The notes: generated by a model not told the origin, from the sequence alone. A DNA stretch of 64,000 nucleotides from Didymella arachidicola (GCA_016630955.3 CM049996.1:248001-312000), one strand, 5' to 3'; counted from the stretch's first letter, positions 34,644 through 46,540 are shown. Numbers and translations: made by a program.

Positions 34644-36149
34644 ATGCTTCGTACATTTACTCGAATCTTGCGAACACAATCTATCCATAGTAATACTCCG
34701 GAACCTGCTTATCCATTCATACCTCTACAAATGCCATCCGAACTTATTGCCGACCCTGTTCGCAGGTCCAAAAGGGTGCGATGCAGTCTCCCAGCCGCTC
34801 TGATGCGAGCAGGTACCTCGAAAGGACTTTTCATCCACCGTCACCAACTACCCGCCTCCGAGTCGTTATGGACCGGCCCGCTACTTGCAGCAATGGGGTC
34901 TCAAAACTCAGACGCAAGACAGATTGATGGCATTGGCGGCGCTACATCCACAACTTCCAAAGTCGCAGTGGTCTCCCCGTCCTCGAGGTCAGGCATTGAT
35001 GTCGACTACACATTTGTTCAAGTCGCCGTTGGACAGCAAGCTGTAGACTTCAGCGGAAACTGTGGCAACATGTGCGCTGGCGTTGGACTGTTCGCTGTTC
35101 AGGAAGGCCTTGCACGACCGGCGTCTGGCGAACGAAGCGTGAGTGATTCGTTCATATCATACATTGTTTCGACTAACATTTGCTTCAAGGTTGATGTCCG
35201 CATATTCAACACAAACACATCACGAATCATTGTTGACACCGTACAAGTAGACGATGATGGCTTCCCACTCGAAGACGGCGACTATGTCATTCCGGGCGTC
35301 ACAGGCACAGGCAGCGAGATCAAGGTTGCTTTTGTCAACCCAGCTGGCAGCATGACGGAAAAGCTTTTCCCTACCGGCCGCAGAAACGAGACCATCACAG
35401 TCAAGGAGCGCAATGGCACATGCTTCTCAGTAGAGGCTACTCTGATCGACGCTGCGAACCCCTTTGTCCTAGTCGATGCATCCACCCTACCAGCGTATCT
35501 GCAGACCGCTAAGAGAGACTCGACTGGCTACCTGGAGCACATGGAGTCTATTCGACGCGTCGGCGCCGTCGCAATGGGACTGGCAAGCAGCACAGAAGCC
35601 GCGGCAAAAGTACGTGGAACACCAAAACTCGCGCTCCTGTCCCCTGCACCACCAGAATCGGCCCGGACAGAAGACGATGGTTTGAGCATACAGGTACTAG
35701 CTTTTAGCATGGGCAAACCACATCCGAGTCTGCAGCTCACTGGTGCCGCGTGTCTCGCTGCTGCGGTGTGCATCGAGGGCACCGTGGCACACAGCATCGC
35801 ATCACAAGCACAAGAACAGTTATCATCGAAGGACCAAGCCCTAGCCGATGCTCTCTCAGGCCGTCTCGTCACATCACAGCACCTCCCAACACCGCCGAGC
35901 AGCACAGGAAACCTGACCAGGGAAGGCAGTCCTACCAGCGACGGTTCAGAAGACGAGACTAGCGCGGTATCCACACCGCCGTCCGAGCTGCAAGCTTCAG
36001 AGCGCAAAGTCAGGATCTTCCACACAAGTGGAGGCATTGACGTTGGCGTCGTCTCTGCGAGCTCGGATGATTGGGCGGTGGTCGATCGCTGTAGCGTGAG
36101 CAGGACGGCTAGGAGGATATTCGACGGCGTGGTGTATTATTATCAGTAG
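34644..36149 (+). CDS. PrpF-family isomerase (aconitate-isomerase / methylitaconate-isomerase type)
   Basis: The frame is open throughout, but 35139-35189 is a 51-nt in-frame intron (GTGAGT, branch CTAAC, CAAG) whose translation fits nothing in the family; removal leaves 484 aa. Motifs: LPAALMRAGTSKGLFIH at the start of the fold, IDGIGGATSTTSKVAVV, and DFSGNCGNMCAGVGLFA with the catalytic Cys. The fold is that of diaminopimelate epimerase. PrpF enzymes move a double bond in aconitate-like acids (2-methylaconitate, or cis- to trans-aconitate in the Adi1 enzymes of smut fungi). A start with several Arg and no acidic residue (MLRTFTRILRTQ) looks like a mitochondrial targeting sequence; a later ATG (MPSELIADP) would make a cytosolic form. 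A Ser/Thr/Pro-rich insert (LPTPPSSTGNLTREGSPTSD) sits before the last strand. Confidence 0.88.
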   Translation: MLRTFTRILRTQSIHSNTPEPAYPFIPLQMPSELIADPVRRSKRVRCSLPAALMRAGTSKGLFIHRHQLPASESLWTGPLLAAMGSQNSDARQIDGIGGATSTTSKVAVVSPSSRSGIDVDYTFVQVAVGQQAVDFSGNCGNMCAGVGLFAVQEGLARPASGERSVSDSFISYIVSTNICFKVDVRIFNTNTSRIIVDTVQVDDDGFPLEDGDYVIPGVTGTGSEIKVAFVNPAGSMTEKLFPTGRRNETITVKERNGTCFSVEATLIDAANPFVLVDASTLPAYLQTAKRDSTGYLEHMESIRRVGAVAMGLASSTEAAAKVRGTPKLALLSPAPPESARTEDDGLSIQVLAFSMGKPHPSLQLTGAACLAAAVCIEGTVAHSIASQAQEQLSSKDQALADALSGRLVTSQHLPTPPSSTGNLTREGSPTSDGSEDETSAVSTPPSELQASERKVRIFHTSGGIDVGVVSASSDDWAVVDRCSVSRTARRIFDGVVYYYQ

Positions 36150-37938
36150 ATGCATGACAATGACGACCGTGACGACCATCAAGATGATGATCAGCCCATC
36201 AGCGCAGATGCATCAATGACAGATTTGGCAGCGTGTGCATGCATGCGACACTAGGGAGGGTCTTCTGAGTGGGGCCTGAGGGGCCTGCCGGATGGACGCT
36301 GCCGAATTAAGCCTGTGGCTCGTTTCTAGCGAACTTTGAGGCTGAACAGTCCGACTTCTCTCTGGCCCAGACCGCTGGGTGGACAGCCTAGCGTTTACTT
36401 CCCGCGAGTTTTCCCAAAAAATCTTTCGAGGCGCACTAGGACTGGCAAATATCCGCCCCGCCATGCTAGCACTTGATTGGGCAAGTTTGAGCGCGCCATG
36501 TGAGTGCGGCGCCTCAAACGTTAGTTTGGCGTTGGGAAAGGCGGCAGTTTGTTCTGGCAGAGTGCTTTGCCGTGCTGCCTCTCGAGCCGATACTGGAATG
36601 AAGACGTTCAAGGGCTTCCCAGCGAGTGAGAGGGTTTTGCATGACTCGCGTCTGTTTCGAGCTCTCAACAAACAACGCCGCAATGCGCCTGGAACGGCAC
36701 GTTTATCGCGCGAGGCCTGCTTCGTGTGAAGATGTTTAGGGTTTCGTGCATGCCCTCTCTCTTGGCGGTGCCCAAGGCAACTCCTCGTATTTCGTTTCCC
36801 TTGCGTCGCATCTCGTTCAAGACCTACGTCATTGTCAAGTCTCCAGATTGAAGGCGTCGTCTTTTTCATAAGAAGGACCAGGGACACGCGGCGCGTGACG
36901 TATACTTTTTCTTTTTGGAATCGCACGGCTTGCGCTACGCGTCTTGTATGACTTTTCCTGTGCGCCGTCGTTGTCGTCCGATGTGCTCGGAAATGCCGGA
37001 ATTCACGCAACAGTATAGCGCAGAATCCAGCCACCAGACACGTCGCTGCTACCTGCGGTTTAGAAACGGTCCTACTCATATTGCATATATCGACATCGCC
37101 GACTCGGATCGAGAGAATGCAGGGAGACTGAGTCCAATTCAACGTAAGGGTTCTGTTGTCGGTGCTTTCGCCGACGGATGGTTGAAGTCAGGTTAAAATC
37201 AGGTTATTCTGCGCGACCCGCGCGAGGCTGGAGAGCTGTACATCCGCGATGCGATGCGGATCTGATACCTAAGTTCTCCATGCAGAGGTTGACGGTGAAG
37301 TGAAGTCGATATAAGCTTTTGGGTACCTGTGGGTTGTCGGCCGGTTGCATACGCGTGGAGCCGAGCCGCTGGCGCAGGTTTTGACATCGTCCAACAACCG
37401 AACGAGCGTTGCGAATGGCTCCGTTAGCTCCCGTGAACGGTAGAAGGTATTGCGTGGGGGCTCCCGGAGACTGTGCGTGCCGTATGGAAAGACTATAGGA
37501 CCCTGCTGTGGATTCTGGGGACTATATGTGGCTGGGTGACTTGTGGTTGCGTATTACTCCAGTGTGTGGTCAAGTGTCTTTCGAAAGAGCCATTAGTCAT
37601 GGAAATTACTTCTTTGCAATGAGACAGAGCGCATGTAGCAGCCAACATGACCCCTGAAATGATAATATGCATCTCCGAGCTGGGACGTCACCGATCATTC
37701 AAGCGCGTAGCAAATACGCTTGTCATTATGCAGTGACAGAGCTCTTGACTAGATTACTTGGGAATTGCCACATGTAGGTCATTCCATTGATACTAGTTGA
37801 GAAGTAGCTAGAGTTTACACAATCAGTCCGATAGCAAACGTGTATCCTATCTTTGTTATCATAGAGCAAGTCAGTCCAACTACTCAAACGTAGTCCAACA
37901 TCTTGCCACGAATCCAGTTCTCCAAGACACCTCTCACC
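36150..37938. other. intergenic, 1.8 kb, with a long but unconvincing open frame
   Basis: A 309-codon frame on the minus strand (36213-37142) is very rich in Arg, Ala and Ser, shows no domain and overlaps a 116-codon frame on the other strand. I do not call it a gene. The rest holds only short frames. Confidence 0.4.
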
Positions 37939-39536
37939 TCATTTCCTGCTCTTCTTCGTGCCTTTGGCCTGGCTGACAGGCTTTGGCACAATGCCCTTAG
38001 AGTACATGTCTCCAAAACGCTCAACTTCCTTAGTCAAACTTGAGTGACTCCTCTTTGGCCTTACAGCACTGCATCCGACTAACTTCTTGCCCTCAAACTC
38101 CTTGTTGAAAGCGTCTACGAACTTTTTCCATCCATCCTTCGGCTTGCCGTTGGTCAGGTGGGCTAGGATCCACTCGCGCTCTTCCTTGACATACGGCTCA
38201 ACAACTACCCTGAATCTAACGCTGGTGTTGCGGCGAATCTGTTGAACGGTGCGCTTGTTGAGCGCAGTGATGGCGTCCTGGTTGTTCCAGTCGCGTGGTG
38301 GAGGGTTGAGGAAGATACGTTGGCGGTGTTTTTGGTCCGTCAGCTTGATGATGAGCTTCTTCTTTTGGTCTGACGCCGTGCCGTCGGGCAAGAGCTCGAA
38401 GCGACCAGGGACGAACTGTGAGCTGAAATTGTCAGTAATAAGAATCAGTACAAAAACACCGGTACTTACAACTCCGGCTCGGTGGTAAAGTCCTCGGGTT
38501 TAGAGTAGTCGGTCGCAAGCGAGCCCCACTTCACGTTGCGGAAGAGATGTGGCTTGCTTGTCTCCTTGACGTTGCCAGGCAGGTCGTCGGCGTCACTATC
38601 GTAGTATTCGGAGCCATCTTTGAGTGCATCAGCAATCAGCTTCGCATGTTTAGGGTTTTCTGTGGGGTTGAGTTTGCGCTCAGAGCGCTTGAGAACGTTG
38701 CTGGAAAGTATGAGCTTGCTGTTCGGCGAGCTATTGGGTGAGCTTTGTTCATCGCCGGCGTCAAACATCGCGTCATCGTCGTAGTCGTTGTCTTCGTGGA
38801 TTGTCTTGACCCTCTTGGCCTTACGTGAGGCAGTGCGCTTGACGGGTTGCTTGACTGTGGGCTTGATGACCTTCCTACTTGGAGGCATGAAGTCGATCTC
38901 CGAGTCCGTATCATAATCATCGTCAAAAGTGGCCTCTTTGGAGGTGCGCTTGTGAGCGGAGATGCTATCAGACGTGTCGAAAGAGCTGTCAGTGGTGTGA
39001 GGTGACTCCTTGATCGCAGCCTGGATGCCGCGCAGCTTCAGCTTGAGGCCGGAGCTCGAAGAAGTTGACGGTGAAGAGCGGGTATTTTGTTTTGGCTGAG
39101 AAGAAGAGGAGGTACTTCCTGCATCGAAGAGAGCTGTTACAGCTGCTGCTCCTTTTGCGCCTGGAGGGGATAGACGTAGCTTTAGGCGTGGTCGCCGTGA
39201 TGGTGACTGAGACGGCGAAGAAGTAGCCGAGTCGCTCGCGCCCTGAGCCGGTTCAGCTATAAATTGTCAACTGATTGATTAAGATGTTGATGTGGTTTAC
39301 TTACGCGCTGCCGAAGTTTTGAGGCTGCCATGACCGTCACGAAAGATACGTGTCTGCTCGGCCAGACCAATGCTCGAAGTAGGCGTTTCAAGCTGATGCA
39401 TAGACGGTGAGATATGCTCGCGTTTGATGGGAGTATGAAATGTGGGTGAGCAGTTGATGGTACCGGCGCTCAGCATCTGGGCGTGCGCGCTCATAGTACG
39501 TTTCGGCGCGATTGCGCGATGAAAATTCGAAGACAT
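37939..39536 (-). CDS. lineage-specific protein with DWNN-KEER module, 500 aa
   Basis: Exons are 39536-39305, 39256-38470 and 38422-37939; the introns are 48 and 47 nt with GTAAGT donors. The N-terminal half is disordered, Ser/Pro-rich, with basic and acidic patches (RLKLRLSPPGAKG, DDDYDTDSEIDF, KQPVKRTASRKAKRVK). The C-terminal 180 residues form a conserved block: QFVPGRFELLPDG, PRDWNNQDAITALNK, IRRN, VKEEREWILAHL, VDAFNKEFEGKKL and RPKRSHSSL. The block shares order and key residues with the gene at 1857-3780 and, more weakly, with 54886-55911. The basic stretches and the W/F/Y pattern recall SANT/Myb-like DNA-binding folds, but I cannot name the family. A nuclear role is inferred. The start at 39536 was chosen because translation upstream has no family-like pattern, although the frame stays open to 39773. 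Confidence 0.8.
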
Positions 39537-40247
39537 GCTGTAACGATGAAGCGAGACTGTACGAGAGCTGTACAACAAGGTGTTGTTGAAGGTGATCCCT
39601 CGGCGCTTTTGATTTTGGTTGAAGTACGTGATCGCGGAACAAGGTGTAGAAGGTTGGTGTAGATTGAACGATGTGTTGGCAAATGCAAGTGGCTGGGTGT
39701 GCGCCGGCGATGGGGTTCTTCCGTCGGACCCCTTACGCGCAGTGTATGCAGTCTTCGACAATAGAAACAGCATTCACGGTGAGAGTTGTGTCAATGCGGG
39801 GCGAGACACTGTGCAGAGGTGAAAGCAGAGTCTCCGGGGACTTTGACCGTGTGGTCCTGTGCACCCAAGATGTCGATCCCCGGCGTACACATAGCGGAAG
39901 CGCTGCTAATTATCTATGAACGATGGCTAGGAGGATATTATAGCCCTCCTCTTCTGGTCTGAAGCGAGAGTGAATGGTGATTCTGTCATACAGCTGGACC
40001 AAGCATGTTGACACTGCGACTTGTTAGTCACCAGAAGACTTCCGGCCATGATTTTGTGATGCTCAGCCCATATCTTGTTCCACTGACAAGTGATGTATGT
40101 CCAAAAGATGGAGAAGAGTGAAAGGAAGTCTGTAATTTGGTGGCGACGCTAGCATAGGGCGGTGACGTAAGAGTTAACGAACGTCCGGGGCAAGGGTCGG
40201 CCCAACGCCTGAACCTGAAGCCTGTTGCCACGGATGGAGCCGGTCAG
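39537..40247. other. intergenic
   Basis: No gene seen; it contains the promoter of the 37939-39536 gene and the 3' flank of the alpha-galactosidase. Confidence 0.5.
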
Positions 40248-41935
40248 CTACTCTAGAAGCTCAATACCAATGAAGTCAGGCGCCCAGCTGGCCGCGTTGC
40301 CAAAGCCACCGATCACGACTGTGTTGTCTGCACCTTGGACAAATCCATCCGCTTCAACTACCAAACGACCGCTCTCCTCCCAGTTACCTCCAGATATTGG
40401 GAAGGAAAATCGCTTTGCTTCGCCGCCGTTGACAGCGATGGTGGCATTCCTTGCATTGTCACCCCCCTCCCACGCCGTGGTGAATGCGTAGTCATAGTTG
40501 ATGAAGTCCACGCCGAGGGTCTTCTTGCCAGCAGACGATGCTGGTATACCTTGAAATGTAATACCAGAGCCGGGAGCAACGTTGCTCACTTTCGAGCCTA
40601 CAGGCAGGCACGTGCCAGATAAGCAGGCGGTGACCGTTGCAGAGCCGATGAGAGTGGCGTCGGAGGCATTGTGGTATCCTGACGATGTGAGTGGCACAGC
40701 CGCTGTCGCATCTGACACAAGCCAGAGGCGCAGCTCGTGACCGGCAAGATCAAGCCTCTGGGTGCCTTCGACAGATCCAAGGTCTTTGGCCGCCCATACG
40801 TCACGAATCTGCGCTGACGCAATACCGAGCGATGCTAAATCAATTTCAACACTCTGCGAGTCGTTCTTCCAGTTTGCGACACCGATGATCTGACGAGATC
40901 CAGACAGCTCGCCAAGCCAGATGTCATACTCTTCTTCGGTGTAGCGGCGTACAAGTTGCGCTTGTTTGGCCAGAGGATCTTGATTGATTGCGATGACCTC
41001 CTTGTTGGACATGATGTCCAATGAATGTTGATTCAGCTTCTCTGGGTCGACCGCTGCGCCAATGATCAAAGGCGACTTGTTGATAGCCCACATGCCAAAG
41101 TGAAAACGTTCCTCCTCTGCCGATAGCGCATTGAGGCCAACGATGAGCATATCCATATCGGCGAATGCACCCACTGTCGTGTGTCTGTAGTAAGGGACCA
41201 CTTGGTTTGTGATACGCCAGATGCTGCGCCATGCATTATAGATGTCATTGCTGATTCTCCAAGAATTGCCGATCTTGGACGCCCACTTCCCAGTGTCGAC
41301 TCCGATGCCCCATTGACAGACGAAGTACTGGATATCGCGGTCGACAGCTTCAAGCTCTGCAGCCATGTGCTGGAAACGCGCTGGTGATTGTGACTCGGCT
41401 GAAGAAGAATCGACCATTTCTGTGGTCGAGGTCGAGTAACAATTGTCGTATCTGAAGGGCATTCAGTTCAACCTTCGGGGTATGAGAAGAGTTACGCATA
41501 CTTCAGACTGTCGCCACCCCACTCAGCAAAACTCTCCGCGTCCAGTTGCTCGTAGCCTAGGCTGGCTGGCAGGTCTGTACTGCCACACTGCAGATACCCA
41601 GCACCCGAGTATAAACCGAAGTCAAGTCCAAGGCCATGAATGTAATCTCCCAATGCCTTGCCTCCAGACGGGAACAACGTCTCGTTCCACTGCAGCTTTC
41701 CTTCTGGGCTGCGGTCTCGTGATGGCCACCCGCAGTCCACAGTAATGAAGTTGTAGCCAAGCTTGTCAAGACCCAACGATATCAGACCATCGGTACTATG
41801 CTTTATCTTCTCCTCGGATGGGGAACAGCTGTAGGTGTTGTACGAGTTCCATCCCATGGGAGGTGTTGGAGAGCGGGCAGTCTTTGCCAAAGCTGGCGCA
41901 ACGAAGGCTGCGGTGAGTAGAAGAGCTGCGGACAT
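40248..41935 (-). CDS. secreted alpha-galactosidase, GH27
   Basis: Exon 1 is 41935-41502, the intron 41501-41452 (GTATGC to CTTCAG), exon 2 41451-40248, giving 545 aa. A signal peptide (MSAALLLTAAFVAPALA) precedes the GH27 hallmark PPMGWNSYNTYSC. The catalytic nucleophile Asp lies in LKYDNCYS, formed across the intron, and the acid/base Asp in WRISNDIYNAW. A C-terminal beta domain follows, then about 140 residues that look like a carbohydrate-binding module of the CBM35 or NPCBM kind (GYHNASDATLIGSATV to WAPDFIGIELLE). This two-part architecture is known for fungal GH27 enzymes. It should release terminal alpha-galactose from plant galactomannan or raffinose sugars outside the cell. Confidence 0.93.
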
Positions 41936-43828
41936 CTTCGAAGAAGTCCTTGATTGATGATCTGGAGAAAGTATCTAGCGTAGCTCCAAATTTATAGAAG
42001 CCGTAAACCTTTCGCAGGATTCACCCATTCCTTCATGAGTGACATCGCCGGCAACGGAGAATTTGCCGACAGTAGAACTCAAGACTTTAGACTCATGTCC
42101 CTCATATAAATGCTGCCGGACGCTCTTGGGTGGTGATCCTACTGAGCCCAAGCCAGGCATGTAAGGAAGGTGCCGCTCGTTTTGCACGGTCAGTCCCGAG
42201 GGACCGCCTCGCTAGGCTGGAAACGAATGCGTGCTGTTGTCATCGATCCATGCAGTGTAGATCTTCCCCGCGTCGGTGGAAACATAGGACGATGAAATAA
42301 GGAATTGCTCCGTTCCGCTGGTGGTGTAGGTAGAAGAGTCAAGCAGCCGGTGGGCAGCCGAGACGGAAAAGAGGGGCACACGTCATCGGCGACTTTGCCG
42401 AAAAATAAAAATGTAGATGCGTTCCCCAATCACTCTCAATATCATCCTGTCATCGAGCTCACACCCTGACGCGCATTCTTTGCTCAACACGTGTCTTTCT
42501 ACGTAATTCTATTACAATCACGCCCATGAATCGTTTGGTGTACGCGGCAGGGTGGTTGTAATTGTGGTGAGGGTGGAGATGATAGTAGAAAAGTGTCAAG
42601 AATGTAAGAGTGCAATGACCACAGCTAGATAAAGATCAGTGAGCGATACCATCATGCTCTTGCATACCCATTGATGTTTCCGGACTGTCTACATCTGCAG
42701 CTACTTGGGTTCTAGTATACTCGAAGCTCCCTTCTCAGCCCCGAATTGGACCACTCGCAAAATGGAGAAGAGCAAAATGTGCGTGCGTACAAACATCTAA
42801 GGATCGGGAAGGGGAGGCTTATATTGCATATCCAGCCGAGGCCGAAAAGTACGAACATGCCAAGATACTCTACACTCGGCTTCTGGAACACATAAGTGAT
42901 GTTGAACGGCAGGAATATCATTGTCACTGTCAATATACGGTGTGCCTGGGAAACAGGACTACTGGATCCCAATATCAGTCACGACATCGACCATATATGC
43001 AAAGTAGAGGCTGGACAAGGGGGACGTCTGCGCTCTCAGATCCGCGCACACGTCTCAATTGTACTTGGCCTTTTGATTATCACAGGCAAAGATGGTCGTC
43101 AAAGCGCCCCGAATAAACAGCTAGGGGGCAGTAAGTGAAAAGCAATAAGCTTGCAGGGTTGATAGATACATCAAGAGGCAATATACCAATACTAGTCACG
43201 ACACGATGGTAAACTTCACCAGTTTCTGCTTCAGCAAAATTTGATACAAGACTAGCAGTAAAAATTTGGCTGAGGTAAGTACTAAGTAGAACAGCAACTA
43301 CGCAGCGGTGAGCCACGTATGTACCGCTCCAGTACTACGGACTGAATGTCCATCAGTAAGCGCGCCTGCACGCTGACCAAGACGTAATTACGGGTTTCCG
43401 CGTATACAGGACCCTGAACCTTCAGAACTGAGAGATAGTTCGAACACTGGGTTGCCAAAATGAATGTAATAATGTCCCTGGAGCGGTCGCAGCGACGGCT
43501 GCAGCAAAACGCTAACGGCAAGATCCGTCAGCTTGCGCTTTTTAATTACGCCGGAACGAAAGACAAAGGATGCCCAGACTTGGGTCGCAGGGCCAAGCCG
43601 CTGTGCTAAGCCTCATTAGGCCTCAGATATCGCAGTGCATGGGCGTTGCAGCAAGCGAGCCGCGTAGGATTCAAGGCAATGTTGTACGAGCCAAAGAATG
43701 GTGGCAACGGCAATAGTAAATGCAGAGAAGCAGGCGCGCTGGTGTAACAGACCGATTTCCTGCCCCTCAAAACTCCGTCGTTGCCAGCAATCTCACATTG
43801 CTGACATCCAACAACATTAGCAACAACC
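41936..43828. other. intergenic, 1.9 kb
   Basis: Apart from the promoters at both ends, a minus-strand frame near 42790-42970 encodes hydrophobic helices with a VTMIFLPF stretch, faintly like the end of CorA-type proteins. It could be a remnant, but no gene can be built. Confidence 0.4.
41991..41996 (-). promoter_or_regulatory. TATA box of the alpha-galactosidase
   Basis: TATAAA on the minus strand stands about 56 bases upstream of the start codon, a normal distance for a fungal core promoter. Confidence 0.5.
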
Positions 43829-45622
43829 ATGAGGGCGATAGGGCTGGTCTTGCTGGCTTTCTCAAGCGCATGCGTAACAGCGCTGACTACGGACACCGTT
43901 TTTGAATCGAATGATTTCAGCGTGACCGAAGCTCTCGAGCACATTGGTATTCCCGTCGCTAGGCTTCCAGCGACTAAGCTCAATCCAGCTGCCTTGGGTG
44001 AAGGTCAGACCTCGACTTCATGTACACTTGCGGCAAGTGCCGAAACCAACAAGAAGCGCCAAGTTACCGAGCTGATATAGCCTCTAGTGCAAGTCTCTCA
44101 GAATCCTTTATAACAGTGGCCATGTCCTGGTCGAGAACTCAACAGCTTACGAGTCTTTCACTGCAGCTTACTGGTCTGGCCAACAAGGCGCACTCAACCC
44201 AGCATGCGTTTTCAAGCCCAGTAAAACACTCGAAGTGTCTGCTGTAATTTTGATCTCGAGGCTCTATCAGTGCCCATTTGCTGTAAAAGGCGGTGGCCAT
44301 GGCGCGTGGGCAGGAGCATCGAGCATAGAAGGCGGGATTACCATCTCCTTGGAGAATTTGAAACAAGCTGTGGTGTCTGCTGATAAGAAAACGATCGATA
44401 CCGGTCCTGGCCTCAGGTGGGTAGACATCTACACTGCAGCTGAGAAGCATGGTCTGAGTGTGGTTGGTGGACGGGTAAGTGCTTGTGCGCCATTGTAAGT
44501 GCCCTCGTTGATAAATTTTGCAGGTAGCATCTGTTGGTGTATCTGGACTTACACTAGGAGGAGGTATATCTCACTTCAGCAACAAGCTCGGTTGGGCGTG
44601 TGATAATGTTGAGGGCTACGAGCTGGTCACTGCCTCCGGTCGGGCCATCAATGTTACCGTCAAGTCGTACCCTGATTTATACTGGGCACTTAGAGGAGGC
44701 GGTAACAACTTTGGAATTGTGACGAACTTCAAGCTCGCTGCTTTTCCTTTAAGCCAGATGTGGGGAGGGTCGAGATATTACCTCGAGGATCAGTTCCCGG
44801 GCGTTCTGGATGCGATCTACAACTTCGCCATCACAGAATCAGAGAAAGATTTGGACGCCGCTGAGTTCATTGTAAGTTTTCTTCCAAACCGGGTAACACT
44901 TTGTTATTGACGCCCCTCAGGTCATCGCACCCTCTCCGGGTATTGGTAAGATCATGGTCAGCACTCTCAACTACGCGAAACCCATAGCCAACGCCTCAGT
45001 ATTCGACGACTGGAACAAATTGAACCCACTCAATGGCTCTGACAGTACAGGTTTCCGGACCATGGCGGGTATGGCAACTCACCTCGGCGAAGGCGGGCCG
45101 CCAGCTGGAACCTTCGAGACGTTTTGGGGCATCACTTTGAAGATGGATAGAAGCTTATTGGACTTCATCGTCCGAACATTTTTTGTTCAAATGGCCACAA
45201 TCGCGGACGTCGAGCAGGTCATTCAAGTTATGGCAATCCAGCCGATCACCAAAGGTGCAATGCGAGCAATGCAGAAAAACGGAGGCAACGTCCTTGGCCT
45301 CGATCTTGAAAATGGCCCTTACTTTGTGCTAAGCTTCAACTTTGCCTGGACAAAAGCCGAAGACGAGCCAAAGATCTTTGGTGCGATTTCAAATGTCGTC
45401 AAAACTGTCAAGAAGGAGGCCAAAAGGCGCACTCTGGACAACAATCTCGTATATCTCAACTATGCTTCAGAGTATCAAGATCCCATCGAAAGTTATGGTC
45501 CAACAAACAAGAGAAGGTTGATCGACATAGCGACAAAGTATGATCCCGCGCAAGTTTTCCAGTACCTGCAGCCAGGCGGCTTCAAGCTGGTTACAGGTGC
45601 ACCGAAATCTGGCTATTTCTAA
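43829..45622 (+). CDS. secreted FAD-linked oxidase (berberine-bridge-enzyme type) with a GC-AG intron
   Basis: Exons are 43829-44032, 44088-44474, 44524-44871 and 44921-45622, giving 546 aa. The first intron begins GCAAGT and ends CTCTAG; only this placement joins the family pattern SCTLA to CKSLRILYNSGHVLV. The other two introns have GTAAGT donors. A signal peptide is present (MRAIGLVLLAFSSACVTA). The FAD_binding_4 domain has CPFAVKGGGHG, whose His is the usual covalent flavin site, then VGVSGLTLGGGISHFS and WALRGGGNNFGIVTNF. The C-terminal BBE element includes YLNYASEYQD. The protein is a plausible extracellular or secretory-pathway oxidase of alcohols, sugars or alkaloid-like compounds. 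No biosynthetic core gene lies nearby. Several potential N-glycosylation sites are visible. Confidence 0.9.
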
Positions 45623-46450
45623 ACTGACAGAATCCCTTTTTGATAATGCATATATCGCACGTAGCGAAGAACATTCCTTGGGAATCATGCGCAAGAGCCT
45701 CTATCGCCCGCATGTGCCGTGCGTACCAGCGTTCTCTTGCAGAAGGGTGCACAATTGAGTCCATACTACGTCTTCGTTGCCCGCTTCAAATCTGTCCAAT
45801 GCTTGTTTTAAGCTGTCGTTTACCATATCATACACGCACCTCATATACCTCGCATTGAAGTTTCCGAGAATGACTGATACAGAAGAGCAGCTTTTCTCGT
45901 CATTGAGCAGAACGATGTCCCAAAATAGGACCGGTGCTGTCAAAGACCGAAACATCCTGCATACTCGACTAACGTCGGCAATGTCTTGAAGTGGTGTAGA
46001 GGCAAGACATTTAGGTTCTGACTCAGCTTCGAGTACATCAATGGCGTCGGGCTCGCCCTTTTAGATGATGCTTGGATAAAGATGTTCAATGATGCTGAGC
46101 TTGAGCTCTGCCGAGAGGGAGAGGATGACAGTGATGCGATCTGCGTTGTAACATGAGATTCTGTCTACTTGCTAAGAATTGTTTTGGTTTACTGTGCTCT
46201 ATTGTTTTGGAGCATTTATAGTGTTTTCAAATTGACCAAGACTCATGTCGAATCAGGTATCTGGCGCGGCTGCGTGATTTCAGAAGTACCGTAGCGCGCA
46301 CCTCAAGGTCATGGATTAGCTTAGGATATAGTGTCACACGGATGATTTGCTGCTTTTATGCTATCAGACTGCGATAGACTAAAGTAGCCCTGTTACAGGT
46401 AAGGTTATGTCACGATCTGTCTGCCTATTATAAGTGCTCTAATGTTTACA

Positions 46451-46540
46451 TAAGACAGCATCTCCTACCTCTGTCAGATATAAGACAGTATTTCCTACCT
46501 CTGTCAGATATAATACTGTGTGCCCTACCTCTGTTAGAGC
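46451..46540. repeat. 30-bp tandem repeat, three copies
   Basis: Copies start at 46451, 46481 and 46511 in exact 30-base register with the shared core CCTACCTCTGT. Copies 1 and 2 differ at only two sites, both C/T. A fourth, degraded copy may follow to about 46575. Confidence 0.8.

Noticed and set aside
36213..37142. 309-codon open frame on the minus strand
   Set aside because: Arg/Ala/Ser-rich composition, no domain, no splice structure, an overlapping frame on the other strand and position in a 3' flank between two genes.
42712..42972. Hydrophobic frame resembling the end of CorA-type transporters
   Set aside because: Only one short VTMIFLPF-like stretch matches; no upstream domain or second membrane helix motif could be joined.
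9151..45622. A secondary-metabolite cluster built from the multicopper oxidase, FAD oxidases and transporters
   Set aside because: No polyketide synthase, non-ribosomal peptide synthetase, terpene synthase or other core enzyme is present, and the oxidases are tens of kilobases apart.
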